A DNA stretch of 64,000 nt, taken from positions 1 through 64,000 of the forward strand of contig DASXMR010000084.1 of the NCBI GenBank assembly GCA_036495525.1, in the 5' to 3' direction. Below are positions 16,068-24,228 of this stretch, in pieces; positions within the stretch are counted from its first letter, which is position 1; every line of letters starts with the position of its first letter. The DNA comes from DASXMR01 sp036495525 (GTDB lineage Bacteria > Actinomycetota > Actinomycetes > Streptosporangiales > Streptosporangiaceae). Both the position numbers and the translations under genes were made by a program. The notes below the pieces were generated by a model. That model searched no databases and was not told the origin of the DNA. It was given only the letters and a program-made list of their open reading frames with translations.

Positions 16068-17204
16068 TCAGCCGACGACGCCACGCTCGCGCCAGGCGGC
16101 GACCTGAGCGACGGTCACGCCGAGCTCAGTCAGCACCCCGTCGGTGTCGGCACCAGGCAGCGGCGGCGGACCAGGCTTGGCGGTCGCGGTGCGGCCGAAC
16201 CGCGGCGCCGGGGCCGGCTGCACCAGGCCGCCGACCTCCGTGAACGAGTCCCTGGCCACGGCGTGCGGATGAACAGGCGCCTCCTCCGGGCTGAGCACCG
16301 GGGACACGCACGCGTCCGTGCCAGCGAACGCCTCGGCCCACTCGTCCCTGCTGCGGGTCAGGAACACGGCGGTGAAGCGCTCCCGCAGCACCGGCCAGCC
16401 GGCCCGGTCGTGCTGAGCCGGCAGGCCGGCGTCGGCCAGACCCAGCCCGGCCAGCAGCGCCGCGTAGAACTGCGGTTCCAGCGCGCCCACTGCCAGGAAG
16501 CCGCCATCGGCGGCCTGATAGGTGTCGTAGAACGGAGCGCCGCCATCCAGCAGGTTGGTACCGCGCATGTCCTGCCATGCGCCCATGGCGCGCAGCCCGT
16601 AGAGGAATGAGGTCAGCAGCGCCGAGCCGTCGACCATCGCCGCGTCGACGACCTGGCCGAGTCCGGAGCGCTCCCGTTCCAGCAGGGCGGCGAGCACGCC
16701 GAGGGCGAGCAGCATGCCGCCGCCGCCGAAGTCAGCCAGCAGGTTGATCGGCGGCGCTGGCCGCTCGCCCGGCCGCCCAAGCGGGTAAAGCGCCCCGGAG
16801 ATCGCGATGTAGTCGATGTCATGACCGGCCGTCGGGGCCAGCGGCCCTTCCTGGCCCCACCCCGTCATCCGGGCGAAGACCAGCCGCGGATTGCGCTCCG
16901 CGCACACCTGCGGGCCGAACCCGAGCCGCTCGGCCACGCCCGGCCGGAACCCCTCGACCAGCACGTCGGCGGACTCACAGAGCCGCAGGAGCAGCTGCAC
17001 GCCGTCAGGCTGCTTGAGGTCGATCCCGACCGAGCGGCGGCCCCGGCTCAGCGGCTCGGGCGGCGGCGCGCCGCCGGCTGCCCGCGGGCCAACCCGGTCC
17101 ACCCGCAGCACGTCGGCGCCCAGGTCGGACAAGATCATGCAGCCGAACGGGGCAGGCGCCAGGCTCGCGATCTCGATCACCCGCACGCCGTCCAGTGGTC
17201 CCAC
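16068..17204 (-). CDS. Alpha-methylacyl-CoA racemase-like, CaiB/BaiF family
   Basis: A 378-residue family III CoA-transferase fold protein. The residues matching the catalytic set of Mycobacterium tuberculosis MCR (His126, Asp156, Glu241) are present with a constant offset of two: H128 in AGHDIDY, D158 in NLLADFGGGG, and E243 in ALEPQFY. This favours a racemase that interconverts (2R)- and (2S)-methyl-branched acyl-CoAs over a formyl-CoA-type transferase. It would act in branched fatty acid or sterol side-chain degradation in the cytoplasm. No other beta-oxidation gene is next to it. Confidence 0.85.
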   Translation of the reverse strand: MGPLDGVRVIEIASLAPAPFGCMILSDLGADVLRVDRVGPRAAGGAPPPEPLSRGRRSVGIDLKQPDGVQLLLRLCESADVLVEGFRPGVAERLGFGPQVCAERNPRLVFARMTGWGQEGPLAPTAGHDIDYIAISGALYPLGRPGERPAPPINLLADFGGGGMLLALGVLAALLERERSGLGQVVDAAMVDGSALLTSFLYGLRAMGAWQDMRGTNLLDGGAPFYDTYQAADGGFLAVGALEPQFYAALLAGLGLADAGLPAQHDRAGWPVLRERFTAVFLTRSRDEWAEAFAGTDACVSPVLSPEEAPVHPHAVARDSFTEVGGLVQPAPAPRFGRTATAKPGPPPLPGADTDGVLTELGVTVAQVAAWRERGVVG

Positions 17205-17316
17205 CGGCCGCCTCCGCCTTCATCGGTATCCAGCCAGTCGGTCCCGGCCTAGCGCAGATGGTAACCGGGCCTCGCGCCGGGCCACGTTACGCTGGCCCGG
17301 CGGGCGAAGCCAGTCT

Positions 17317-19341
17317 CTATCTGAACTCCATGAACCTGATACTGCCGCTGTGGTTGACCAGGGGTGGCCGCGCGAAGCCGGTGCCGAGGTTCTCGCGGAT
17401 GGTGACGGCATATTCCCGTCGCTTACGCACGCCAGACGGGATGCGCAGCGTGCAGGTGAACCGCTTCGCTGACTTGTTCCACCGGCAGCCCGCCGTCACC
17501 GGAGAGATGTTCGGCCCGGTGAGGCGGGCCTGAACCTCGTGGCGTGACGCGAGCTGCTCGGCCTGGCGGCCGAGCAGCGGGCCGCCAGACGCGTCAGAGA
17601 GCCGGAACGCGACCCCGAAGTGGCCCTGTGACTTGCGGACACCGTCGGACCTCGGCTCGAAGAACCGCCCCATGCCGTAGATGGAGGTGTATCTGACGCT
17701 CACGGGCTGCGCCTGCCTGAGGCCTGCCACGCTCATGGCGCCGGAGCACGTAGCGGTGAATGGCCCGACGCCGTGCGATCCTGTCGTAGTTACCTTTGCC
17801 CTGGCCGGCGCCCCGACCCCCGAGATGTGTTCGGCGGTGCGGCAGTGGGCAGCCGGAACTTGACCGACCCGGTAGAAGTGGCCGGCCTGGACGCCGGTGA
17901 CCGAGACGGTCGGCCGAGTGGTGTCGATTTTGACCCGCCTGGTGGCCGTTCCCTCGTTGCCCGCCTCATCAAGGCAAAAAGCCCCCGGTGTCTGGGCGCC
18001 ATCGGTCGCGGTCAAGGTCGAGGGCGTGCAGTCGTTCGCGTCAATAATGCCGTTGTCTGTCCAGTTCCAGTCGACCGTTACCGGCGAGATGAACCAGCCG
18101 TGCGCGCCTTGCTTACCCTCGCTGATTGCCGGATGTGCCATGGGCGGTGCGGTGTCGAGCGCGCTGACGCAGTTGGCTGCCACGTGCCTGATCGCCCTCA
18201 TGCCGTCCGGGCAGAGGGTGTTGATCCAGTTGACGCCGTCGACATTGGCGCCGGTGATGGTCGCGTTCGTCAGGTCGGCGCCCTGCAGGTTGGCGTTTGC
18301 CAGGTTGGCATCCGACAAGCTGGCACCGACCAGGCTGGCGAAGCTGAGGTTGGCATCTGGCAGGTTTGCTCCGGACAGGTCAGACCCGTCCAGGTCAGCG
18401 TCGCCCAGATCGGCGCCAGTCCCGTCAGCGCCGCTCAGGTCAGCGTTTTTGAGAAGAGCCTGGGCGAGGCTGGCATTTCGCATTTGCGCGCTGCTGAGGT
18501 CGGCATCGAAAAAGTTGGCACCTTGCAGATCCGCGCCGCTGAGGTCGATCCCGCTCATGTCGGCTTCCAGGTAATCGCCCCGCGGGCCGAGGAGGAAACC
18601 ATCGCTGAGCGTCCAGTTGGCGGGCAGCGATGCCGGCTGCCCGGCGATGCCGCCGGAGATTATGTTCGTCAGGGCGGCGCCGGTCAGGCTGGCGTCGGTC
18701 AGCGTGGCACCGGTGACCGTCGAGTTCGCTAGATTCGCATTGCTCAGGTTCGCGCCGGTGAGTTCGGCATTAGTAAGGTCGACATTCGGGATGAACAAGC
18801 CGGACAAGTCGAGGCCGCTCAGATCAGCGCCGACGAGGCTGGCTCCGTCCCCGACCAGGAAGCCGTTGCGGAGTTCCCATTGCGTCGGTAGCGACGATGG
18901 CGTACCGGTGATCCCGCCAGAGACGACTCCGAACAGCGCTATGGCTCCACCGGTCAGGGTGGCGCCAGTCAGGTCTGCGCCGGTCATGGTCGAGCCGCCG
19001 AGGTCGGTTCCGGTCAGGTTGGCATCGGTAAGCCGGGCGCCTGTCAGGTTGGTAAGTTCCATCTTCGCGCCGCTCAGGTCGGCGCCGGTGAAGTCAGCTC
19101 CTGTCAGTTGCGCGCCGTCGAGGGCGCATCCGCTCCAGTCGACGCCGGGCATGGGCGCCGGGGTGACGACACCGGTGCTGCTCAACCTCGGGCAGGTCAC
19201 GGCCGCCGGGGAAACGCCACTCGCCGTGGCCATTCCGGTGGCGAGCGCCGGGCTGGTTCCCAGGGCGAGCGTCGGCGTGGTCGTGATCAGCGCGATTAAG
19301 CCGGCGAATGTGGCTGCGCGAGCGACGGCGCGAGGCAGCAT
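17317..19341 (-). CDS. Secreted pentapeptide-repeat protein
   Basis: A 674-residue protein with a strong ribosome site (AGGAGG four bases before ATG). It has an Ala-rich signal peptide ending near residue 35. About residues 70-370 are A(D/N)LXX pentapeptide repeats (for example GADLSGAKMELTNLTGARL), interrupted twice by a degenerate insert of the form ISGGI-Q-SLP-W-L-DGFL. These repeats fold as a right-handed square beta helix. Residues about 390-674 are non-repetitive, with two beta-sandwich-like segments and several Cys. Most pentapeptide proteins are cytosolic, so the signal peptide is notable. The function is unknown. Confidence 0.85.
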   Translation of the reverse strand: MLPRAVARAATFAGLIALITTTPTLALGTSPALATGMATASGVSPAAVTCPRLSSTGVVTPAPMPGVDWSGCALDGAQLTGADFTGADLSGAKMELTNLTGARLTDANLTGTDLGGSTMTGADLTGATLTGGAIALFGVVSGGITGTPSSLPTQWELRNGFLVGDGASLVGADLSGLDLSGLFIPNVDLTNAELTGANLSNANLANSTVTGATLTDASLTGAALTNIISGGIAGQPASLPANWTLSDGFLLGPRGDYLEADMSGIDLSGADLQGANFFDADLSSAQMRNASLAQALLKNADLSGADGTGADLGDADLDGSDLSGANLPDANLSFASLVGASLSDANLANANLQGADLTNATITGANVDGVNWINTLCPDGMRAIRHVAANCVSALDTAPPMAHPAISEGKQGAHGWFISPVTVDWNWTDNGIIDANDCTPSTLTATDGAQTPGAFCLDEAGNEGTATRRVKIDTTRPTVSVTGVQAGHFYRVGQVPAAHCRTAEHISGVGAPARAKVTTTGSHGVGPFTATCSGAMSVAGLRQAQPVSVRYTSIYGMGRFFEPRSDGVRKSQGHFGVAFRLSDASGGPLLGRQAEQLASRHEVQARLTGPNISPVTAGCRWNKSAKRFTCTLRIPSGVRKRREYAVTIRENLGTGFARPPLVNHSGSIRFMEFR

Positions 19342-19512
19342 GGATCCTCCTGGTACGGGTCATCGGATAGTCCCCCCGGCGGGGGAGCGGCGCACCAGGA
19401 GGTGCTCAGGGAATCACCGAGACGGCCTGCGTCGGCAGGAATGTATCTGCTGGCGGCGCCGCGAGTAAATAGTGATGAATGGCGATTTCTGGCGGTGTAT
19501 AGGCGGGCGCTA

Positions 19513-19776
19513 TCAGTTGTCCTGCCGCTGAGGTCCTGGTACCAGCCGCAAGGCCAGCGTGGGGCAGGCGGCGACCGCCCGCCTCGCCAGCGGCAGCATC
19601 TCGGCCGGCACCGGGCCGGGCGCGATGACCGGGTATCCCCACGGGTCTGACGTGATCAGCTCCGGCAGCAGCTCGATGCACAGTCCGTGCGCGTCGCAGG
19701 CGATCGGGTTGACCCGCAGCTGCACGTCCTGCCCGGACTGACGCTGCTGGCGTGCGGGGGCGGTGTCCCGGCTCAC
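19513..19776 (-). CDS. Small ferredoxin
   Basis: An 87-residue protein with the single-cluster ferredoxin pattern ACDAHGLCIELLPE followed by a distal CP (AACPTLALRL). Only three cysteines suit a cluster, as in the 3Fe-4S ferredoxins that accompany actinobacterial P450s, although other electron partners are possible. GTG 19774-19776 overlaps the stop codon of the upstream NuoF-like gene (GTGA), which indicates translational coupling. It is the last gene of the five-gene redox operon and probably passes electrons to or from the NuoF-like flavoprotein. Confidence 0.85.
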   Translation of the reverse strand: MSRDTAPARQQRQSGQDVQLRVNPIACDAHGLCIELLPELITSDPWGYPVIAPGPVPAEMLPLARRAVAACPTLALRLVPGPQRQDN

Positions 19777-21113
19777 GGTGCGCCTGCCGGGTAGCCGGGG
19801 ACGGGCAGCACGTGCGGGTGGGCGGCCCGCCCGCACGGCCCGCTGTGCAGGTGCTGCTGCAGGTCGCGGGCGAATACCCGGAGCGCGCTGCCGACCAGGT
19901 AGGTGGCGCCGTCGGGCAGCCGGCAGGCACCCCGGCCGGCCACCAGGCCGAGCAGCTGCTCGGTCCAGCGCAGCAGGCCAGCGTCGGCCCGGCCGAACGC
20001 GGCATGCCCGGCCGCCTCGGCCAGCGCGGGCAGGCCGTTCAGGCACGGGCCGCACTGGCCGGCGCTCTGACTGGCCAGGTACCACGCTGCCCTTGCGGTC
20101 TCGGCCAGGCCGCAGGCGGACTCGGGCAGCAGCACCAGCACGCCGGGTCCTGGCGCGGCTCCGGCCGGGCGCAGGCCAGCGTGGCTGAACGGCAGCCGCC
20201 GCGCTTGCTCGTAACCGACCCAGCCGCCGAAGTAGCCGCCAGCCAGCACCGCCTGGACCGGCTCGGTGCTGCCGCCCGCCAGCTGGACCACGTCGCCGAT
20301 GCCGGTGCCCAGGGCGACTTCATAAACGCCTGGCCTGCTGACGGCGCCGCTGACGGTGACCAGCGCTGAACCAGGCGCTGCCGCGGCGCCGATCGCGCGG
20401 AACCACTCTGCGCCGAACCGGGCGATCAGCGCGAGGTGCGCGAGCGTCTCGACGTTCTGCACCAGCGTGGGCCGCCTGCTTACCCCGGACTCGTGCGGCA
20501 GCGGGGGCGTGAACGACGGCACCGGCGCGCCGCCGTTCAGGTGGCTGATCAGGGCCGTCTCCTGGCTGGTGACGTAGCCGCCTGGCACGGCCACGACCTG
20601 GACCGGCAGCCGGTTCAGCCCGGACCGCTCGCGCGCCGTGACGGCCTCGCGCAGTTCGCTGACCGCGAGGCCGCCGTCGGCGTGCACGCACAGGTACGCG
20701 CGCACGGCGCCGACCGCCTCGGCGGCGAGCGCGAGCCCGTCTAGGACCAGGTGCGGAGCCCTGGTCAGCAGCAGCCGGTCCTTGCCGCTCGCTGGCTCGG
20801 ACTCGGCTCCGTTGGCTATGACAACTGTGCCGGCCGGTGCTCGCAGCCGGCTGGCCGTCCGGCCTAGCCGGGCGACGGCCAGCATCTTGCGCGCGGCCGG
20901 AAAGCCGGCGCCGCCACGCCCGGTCAGCCCGGACCGGTCGGCCTCGGCGATCAGCGCCGGGATGCCGTCGGCTGAGCGAGCGGGAGAGAACGGCACCTGG
21001 CCGTACCGGTCCAGATGCGCGGCCAGGCTGAGCGGCGCATCCGGCGGGATCAGCCGCGCCGTTCCAGGCGGCGGGACGGCCTGGCCGGTGGCTGTCGCCG
21101 AGGCCGCGCTCAC
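19773..21113 (-). CDS. NuoF-like NADH-binding flavoprotein (SLBB)
   Basis: A 446-residue relative of the 51-kDa subunit of complex I. It contains the FMN/NADH region (GRGGAGFPAARKM, about residues 65-77; NGAESEPASGKDR), an SLBB-like segment (VTVSGAVSRPGVYEV), and an iron-sulfur region (SAGQCGPCLNG then GRGACRLPDG). In NuoF the cluster motif has four Cys (SCGxCxPC...C). Here the first is Ala, leaving three, so the cluster may be modified or completed by another ligand. No other complex I subunits are nearby. It overlaps both its neighbours by 4 bp. It probably oxidises NAD(P)H and passes electrons to ferredoxin or the membrane protein. Confidence 0.85.
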   Translation of the reverse strand: MSAASATATGQAVPPPGTARLIPPDAPLSLAAHLDRYGQVPFSPARSADGIPALIAEADRSGLTGRGGAGFPAARKMLAVARLGRTASRLRAPAGTVVIANGAESEPASGKDRLLLTRAPHLVLDGLALAAEAVGAVRAYLCVHADGGLAVSELREAVTARERSGLNRLPVQVVAVPGGYVTSQETALISHLNGGAPVPSFTPPLPHESGVSRRPTLVQNVETLAHLALIARFGAEWFRAIGAAAAPGSALVTVSGAVSRPGVYEVALGTGIGDVVQLAGGSTEPVQAVLAGGYFGGWVGYEQARRLPFSHAGLRPAGAAPGPGVLVLLPESACGLAETARAAWYLASQSAGQCGPCLNGLPALAEAAGHAAFGRADAGLLRWTEQLLGLVAGRGACRLPDGATYLVGSALRVFARDLQQHLHSGPCGRAAHPHVLPVPGYPAGAP

Positions 21114-21871
21114 CGGTGCCCGCCTGGCGTTCCGCTGGTCGTTACCGTACGGTCACGGGCGCCGTTGCTGAACAGCGAGGACGGCGTGCCCGACCGCCGC
21201 GCCCAGCCTGGCTGCAGCGGCCCGGCGGACAGCCAGGCGCCGCCGGCGACCAGGCTCAGCACGACGGCGAGGGCGCCGGTCAGCCGGAGCAGCGGGTGAG
21301 CGGGCCAGCCCCTGGCCAGCCGCCAGCTGGCCGCCCCGGCTACCGCGAGGACGCACAGCACGGTGAGCACGAGCACCCAGCGAACCGGCGTGTCCGCGCC
21401 GGTGCCCAGCCCGTGCAGCACGGCGACTGGCCAGCACAGGTACGCCGACCAGTGCACGAGCTGCCAGCTTCGGTATGTCATCCGCGACCGCAGCAGGCTC
21501 GTGACAATCAGCGCCAGCATGAGGTCAAGCCCGATGGCGCCGAGACCGAGCCAGAACGGCCGGTAAGCCGAGATGAACGGGATGACCGCGTCCTGCAGCC
21601 TGATGTGCGCGAACGGGTCAGTGAGCGTCGTGATGACGTGCGCGATCGTGAAGGCGAGCGCGAGCAGCGAGGCGTTGCGGTGCAGGCCCGAGGTGACGAA
21701 CCTGGGCAGGGCTGGCCGCTGGTAACGGACCGATGCCAGCACTCCGAGCACCATGCTGGCGGTCAGCAGCACGAGTGCCACCAGGCCTGTCGCCCGGGTG
21801 GTGTACCAGAGCGGGGTGGTGGAATTCACCACCACGGCGCCGATGTGCGGCCCGGCGAGCTGTCCGGTCAC
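21110..21871 (-). CDS. Ferric-reductase-like transmembrane protein
   Basis: A 253-residue protein with about six transmembrane helices of the ferric reductase-like (cytochrome b561/MsrQ-type) group. Candidate haem ligands are the His in GLHRNASL and AHVITT, and in QLVHWSAY and AVLHGLG, two pairs on successive helices. It lacks cytoplasmic FAD and NAD domains, so it needs a partner, presumably the adjacent NuoF-like protein. It would move electrons across the membrane. ATGA overlaps on both sides couple it to the NuoF-like and ApbE genes. Confidence 0.85.
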   Translation of the reverse strand: MTGQLAGPHIGAVVVNSTTPLWYTTRATGLVALVLLTASMVLGVLASVRYQRPALPRFVTSGLHRNASLLALAFTIAHVITTLTDPFAHIRLQDAVIPFISAYRPFWLGLGAIGLDLMLALIVTSLLRSRMTYRSWQLVHWSAYLCWPVAVLHGLGTGADTPVRWVLVLTVLCVLAVAGAASWRLARGWPAHPLLRLTGALAVVLSLVAGGAWLSAGPLQPGWARRSGTPSSLFSNGARDRTVTTSGTPGGHR

Positions 21872-22815
21872 CGCGTCACCCGTTCTGGCCCGGCGGCGGG
21901 CCAGCCAGCTGCAGTCTGCACCTGGCCGTCATGACTGACCAGGCGGGCGGGCAGGCAGGCACGCTCGAGCCACTCGATTGCGGCCTCGCCGAGGACAATC
22001 GCCGCGGTGCTCGCGGAATTGGCGTCCGCGCAGCTGCCGGCCGCCACGCTGACCGTGCGCCAGCGGGACCGGGCCGGCTCGCCGGTGGCCGGATCGATGA
22101 TGTGGTGAACCGGGTCGCCGCCTGCCGACCAGGCGCGCACGGTGGTACTTGAGGTGGCGAGGCCGCCGGACCTGATCAGCACTGTCTGGCCGGGCGCGTC
22201 GGGCCCGGCCGCGTGATCGTCGGTGACCCGCACTCGCCAGCAATCCGCCGGGGCCGGCCCGGACACCGCGACATCGCCGCCGAGGCTCAGCAGCACGCCG
22301 CAGCCGATCCGCGCTGCGATCAGGCCGGCGCAGCGGTCGGCCGCCCACGCCTTGGCCGTCGCGCCGAGATCCAGCTGCGCGCCATGATCAAGTCGCGCCT
22401 GCCGGCGCCCGCGATCCAGGTGCACGTTGCGCCAGCCGGCGACCGGCCCGGCCCGCTGGTGCCGGGGTACGCCTGCGGCGCGGATCTCGGCGAAGTCCCG
22501 GTCGTAGCCGATCGCGGCCAGCGCCTGGCCGCAGGTCGGGTCGACCGCGCCGCCGGTTAGCTCGGCTGCTCGCAGCGCGGCTCCGAGCAGGTCGGCCATC
22601 AGCTCGCTCACCTGCGTTGCCGCGCCGCCTGCTGCGTTGAGCGCCGACAGCTCGGAATCCGGCCGGAAACGGCTGCACGCAGCGTCGACGGCGGCAAGTT
22701 CGGCGTCGGCGATCGCCCGCGCGGGAGCCAGCGCGGCCTGCTCGCTGACCAGCAGGGTCGCCGTGGTACCGAAGACGCCGAAGGTATCCCTGGCCGGGGC
22801 GGCCACCGCCGTCAC
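21868..22815 (-). CDS. apbE: FAD:protein FMN transferase
   Basis: A 315-residue ApbE-family enzyme that links FMN through a phosphoester bond to Thr or Ser in secreted or membrane proteins. Recognisable elements are DLGATAKAWAADR (the conserved LGGxAKG region), LSLGGDVAVSG, and VHHIIDPATGEPA (the HxIxDPxTG motif). No clear signal peptide is seen, so topology is uncertain. The GTG start overlaps the stop of the upstream small-protein gene (GTGA). Its presence means some protein is flavinylated. The only operon candidate is the 82-residue protein upstream. Confidence 0.88.
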   Translation of the reverse strand: MTAVAAPARDTFGVFGTTATLLVSEQAALAPARAIADAELAAVDAACSRFRPDSELSALNAAGGAATQVSELMADLLGAALRAAELTGGAVDPTCGQALAAIGYDRDFAEIRAAGVPRHQRAGPVAGWRNVHLDRGRRQARLDHGAQLDLGATAKAWAADRCAGLIAARIGCGVLLSLGGDVAVSGPAPADCWRVRVTDDHAAGPDAPGQTVLIRSGGLATSSTTVRAWSAGGDPVHHIIDPATGEPARSRWRTVSVAAGSCADANSASTAAIVLGEAAIEWLERACLPARLVSHDGQVQTAAGWPAAGPERVTR

Positions 22816-23060
22816 GAGGCTCCCGACGTCACCTGACCCGAGCCCGAGCCTGCGGCCGGAGGCTGCGCGGGGATCAGGATGCTGCCCTGGCTCGGCCGGC
22901 TCGTGGCCGGCGACGTGCTCTTGACGTGGTGCCCGAACGCTGCCGCGATGACAGCCGAGCAGATGACTCCGGCCGCGCCCGCCCGCCAGGTCAGCCTGGA
23001 GATCCGGCGCAGGCCATCATCACGCACCGCAGCCGCGGAACGCTCGCTACCTTGCCGCAT
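22812..23060 (-). CDS. Small anchored protein ending in SGAS, possible flavin carrier
   Basis: An 82-residue protein with one transmembrane segment (about residues 27-45), then a Pro/Ser/Gly-rich extracytosolic tail ending GSGQVTSGAS. The last four residues fit the core of the ApbE target motif (S/T-G-A-S/T), so the terminal Ser is a candidate FMN site. It lacks the folded FMN-binding domain normally around such motifs. AGGAGG lies eight bases before the ATG. It is the first gene of the operon and overlaps apbE by 4 bp. That it is flavinylated is a hypothesis from motif and position. Confidence 0.65.
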   Translation of the reverse strand: MRQGSERSAAAVRDDGLRRISRLTWRAGAAGVICSAVIAAAFGHHVKSTSPATSRPSQGSILIPAQPPAAGSGSGQVTSGAS

Positions 23061-23384
23061 CGCACGATCCTCCTGACGCCTGCAGTCCGGCTCGCAGGGC
23101 CGGCAGTCTCCAGCATGCCGTCCCTACCCTAGGAATCGCTATGAGCCTGGTCCGGGTTCACCGAGCGCCAGCCGACTGCCGGACGGGCCGTCGGCCAGGC
23201 AAGGCCAGGCACGTTTCTATCTTGCCCGCACTTGCCGCCGGAGGTGACAACCCAGCCGGCCGCAAAGTAAGTGGTGAACCGCCCGACGCGGGTCGTGAAC
23301 CACCGAACGCCGCGGGGTCACAGTCAGGCGGCACGGCCGCCTTAGCCCGGCTGAGAAGTCCCGGCAGCGGCGTATCGTCACAGC
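23061..23384. promoter_or_regulatory. Divergent region between redox operon and csoR-like gene
   Basis: 324 bp without a convincing gene. It must contain promoters for the minus-strand redox operon and possibly the CsoR-like gene. I see no clear -35/-10 pair. A CsoR-type operator would be sought here. Confidence 0.45.
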
Positions 23385-23666
23385 ATGCGCGGTTACACCC
23401 AGGACAAGGACGCCTACCTCAAGCGGCTGCGCCGGATTGAGGGCCAGGTGCGCGGCCTGCAGCGGATGGTCGACGAGGATGTCTACTGCGTCGACGTGCT
23501 GACCCAGGTATCGGCGGTGACCAGGGCGCTGCAGGCGGTGGCGCTCGGACTACTCGAGGACCATCTCGGTCACTGCGTCACGCAGGCGATCGCCGACGGC
23601 GGGCCGGACGCCGACCAGAAGGTGCGGGAGGCTGCCGCCGCGGTGTCGCGGCTGGTGCGGTCCTGA
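23385..23666 (+). CDS. CsoR-family metal-sensing repressor
   Basis: A 93-residue all-helical DUF156 regulator. The copper ligands of M. tuberculosis CsoR (Cys36, His61, Cys65) correspond to C35, H60 and C64 with identical spacing. A Cu(I)-responsive repressor is therefore likely, though formaldehyde- or sulfur-sensing relatives exist. No copper exporter gene is adjacent. The divergent redox operon is a possible target. Confidence 0.85.
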   Translation: MRGYTQDKDAYLKRLRRIEGQVRGLQRMVDEDVYCVDVLTQVSAVTRALQAVALGLLEDHLGHCVTQAIADGGPDADQKVREAAAAVSRLVRS

Positions 23667-23715
23667 CGGCGCGATCGTGACGGTGTGATCCTGAACAGTG
23701 CGATCGCGCGAAGAG

Positions 23716-24228
23716 CTAGCCGTCCTGGTCCGGCGCGAGCCGGGCGAACGCGCGCAGGTTGGCCACGCTCTCGCCGCGGCTGAGCCGCCACGCCCACTCC
23801 CGCCTGATGGACGACGCGAAGCCGAGCATCAGCGCCCGGTCGAAGTTGTCGTCTGAGTAACTGAGCACGCAGCCGAGCAGCCGGTCGACCTCAGCCGGGC
23901 TGATCGACGCCAGCGGCATCCTGCCGACGAGGTACACGTCGCCGGCCTCGTCGAGGGCGAAGTGCACGCCATACATCCGGCCGCCCTGCTCGAGCAGGAA
24001 CCGGTAGAACTCGGCGTGGTTCTCGTCCGGCTGACGGCAGAAGAACGCCTCCACGTGCAGGCTGTGCGTCCCGGCGATAAGCCAGGTAAGCGTGGCCAGC
24101 TTGTGCTGGCCGGCCAGAGCGACCAGGTAAGCGCCGTCCCGCGGTGACTCGAAGTCCACCTCGAGGCTGCGCAGCGCGTCGCCGAGCGCGGAGGCAGCTT
24201 CGCCAGCAGGCCCGGCGGCCTGACTCAC
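23716..24228 (-). CDS. YbjN-domain protein next to mshA
   Basis: A 170-residue protein of the YbjN/T3SS-chaperone-like fold, matching the gene found directly after mshA in mycobacteria (Rv0487-like). Features include a central YLVALAGQHKLATLTWLIAG segment and a C-terminal region on cell-envelope-like surfaces (RMPLASISPAEVDRLLG). It overlaps mshA by 4 bp. The function is not established. Family members are proposed to act as chaperone-like stabilisers. Confidence 0.8.
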   Translation of the reverse strand: MSQAAGPAGEAASALGDALRSLEVDFESPRDGAYLVALAGQHKLATLTWLIAGTHSLHVEAFFCRQPDENHAEFYRFLLEQGGRMYGVHFALDEAGDVYLVGRMPLASISPAEVDRLLGCVLSYSDDNFDRALMLGFASSIRREWAWRLSRGESVANLRAFARLAPDQDG

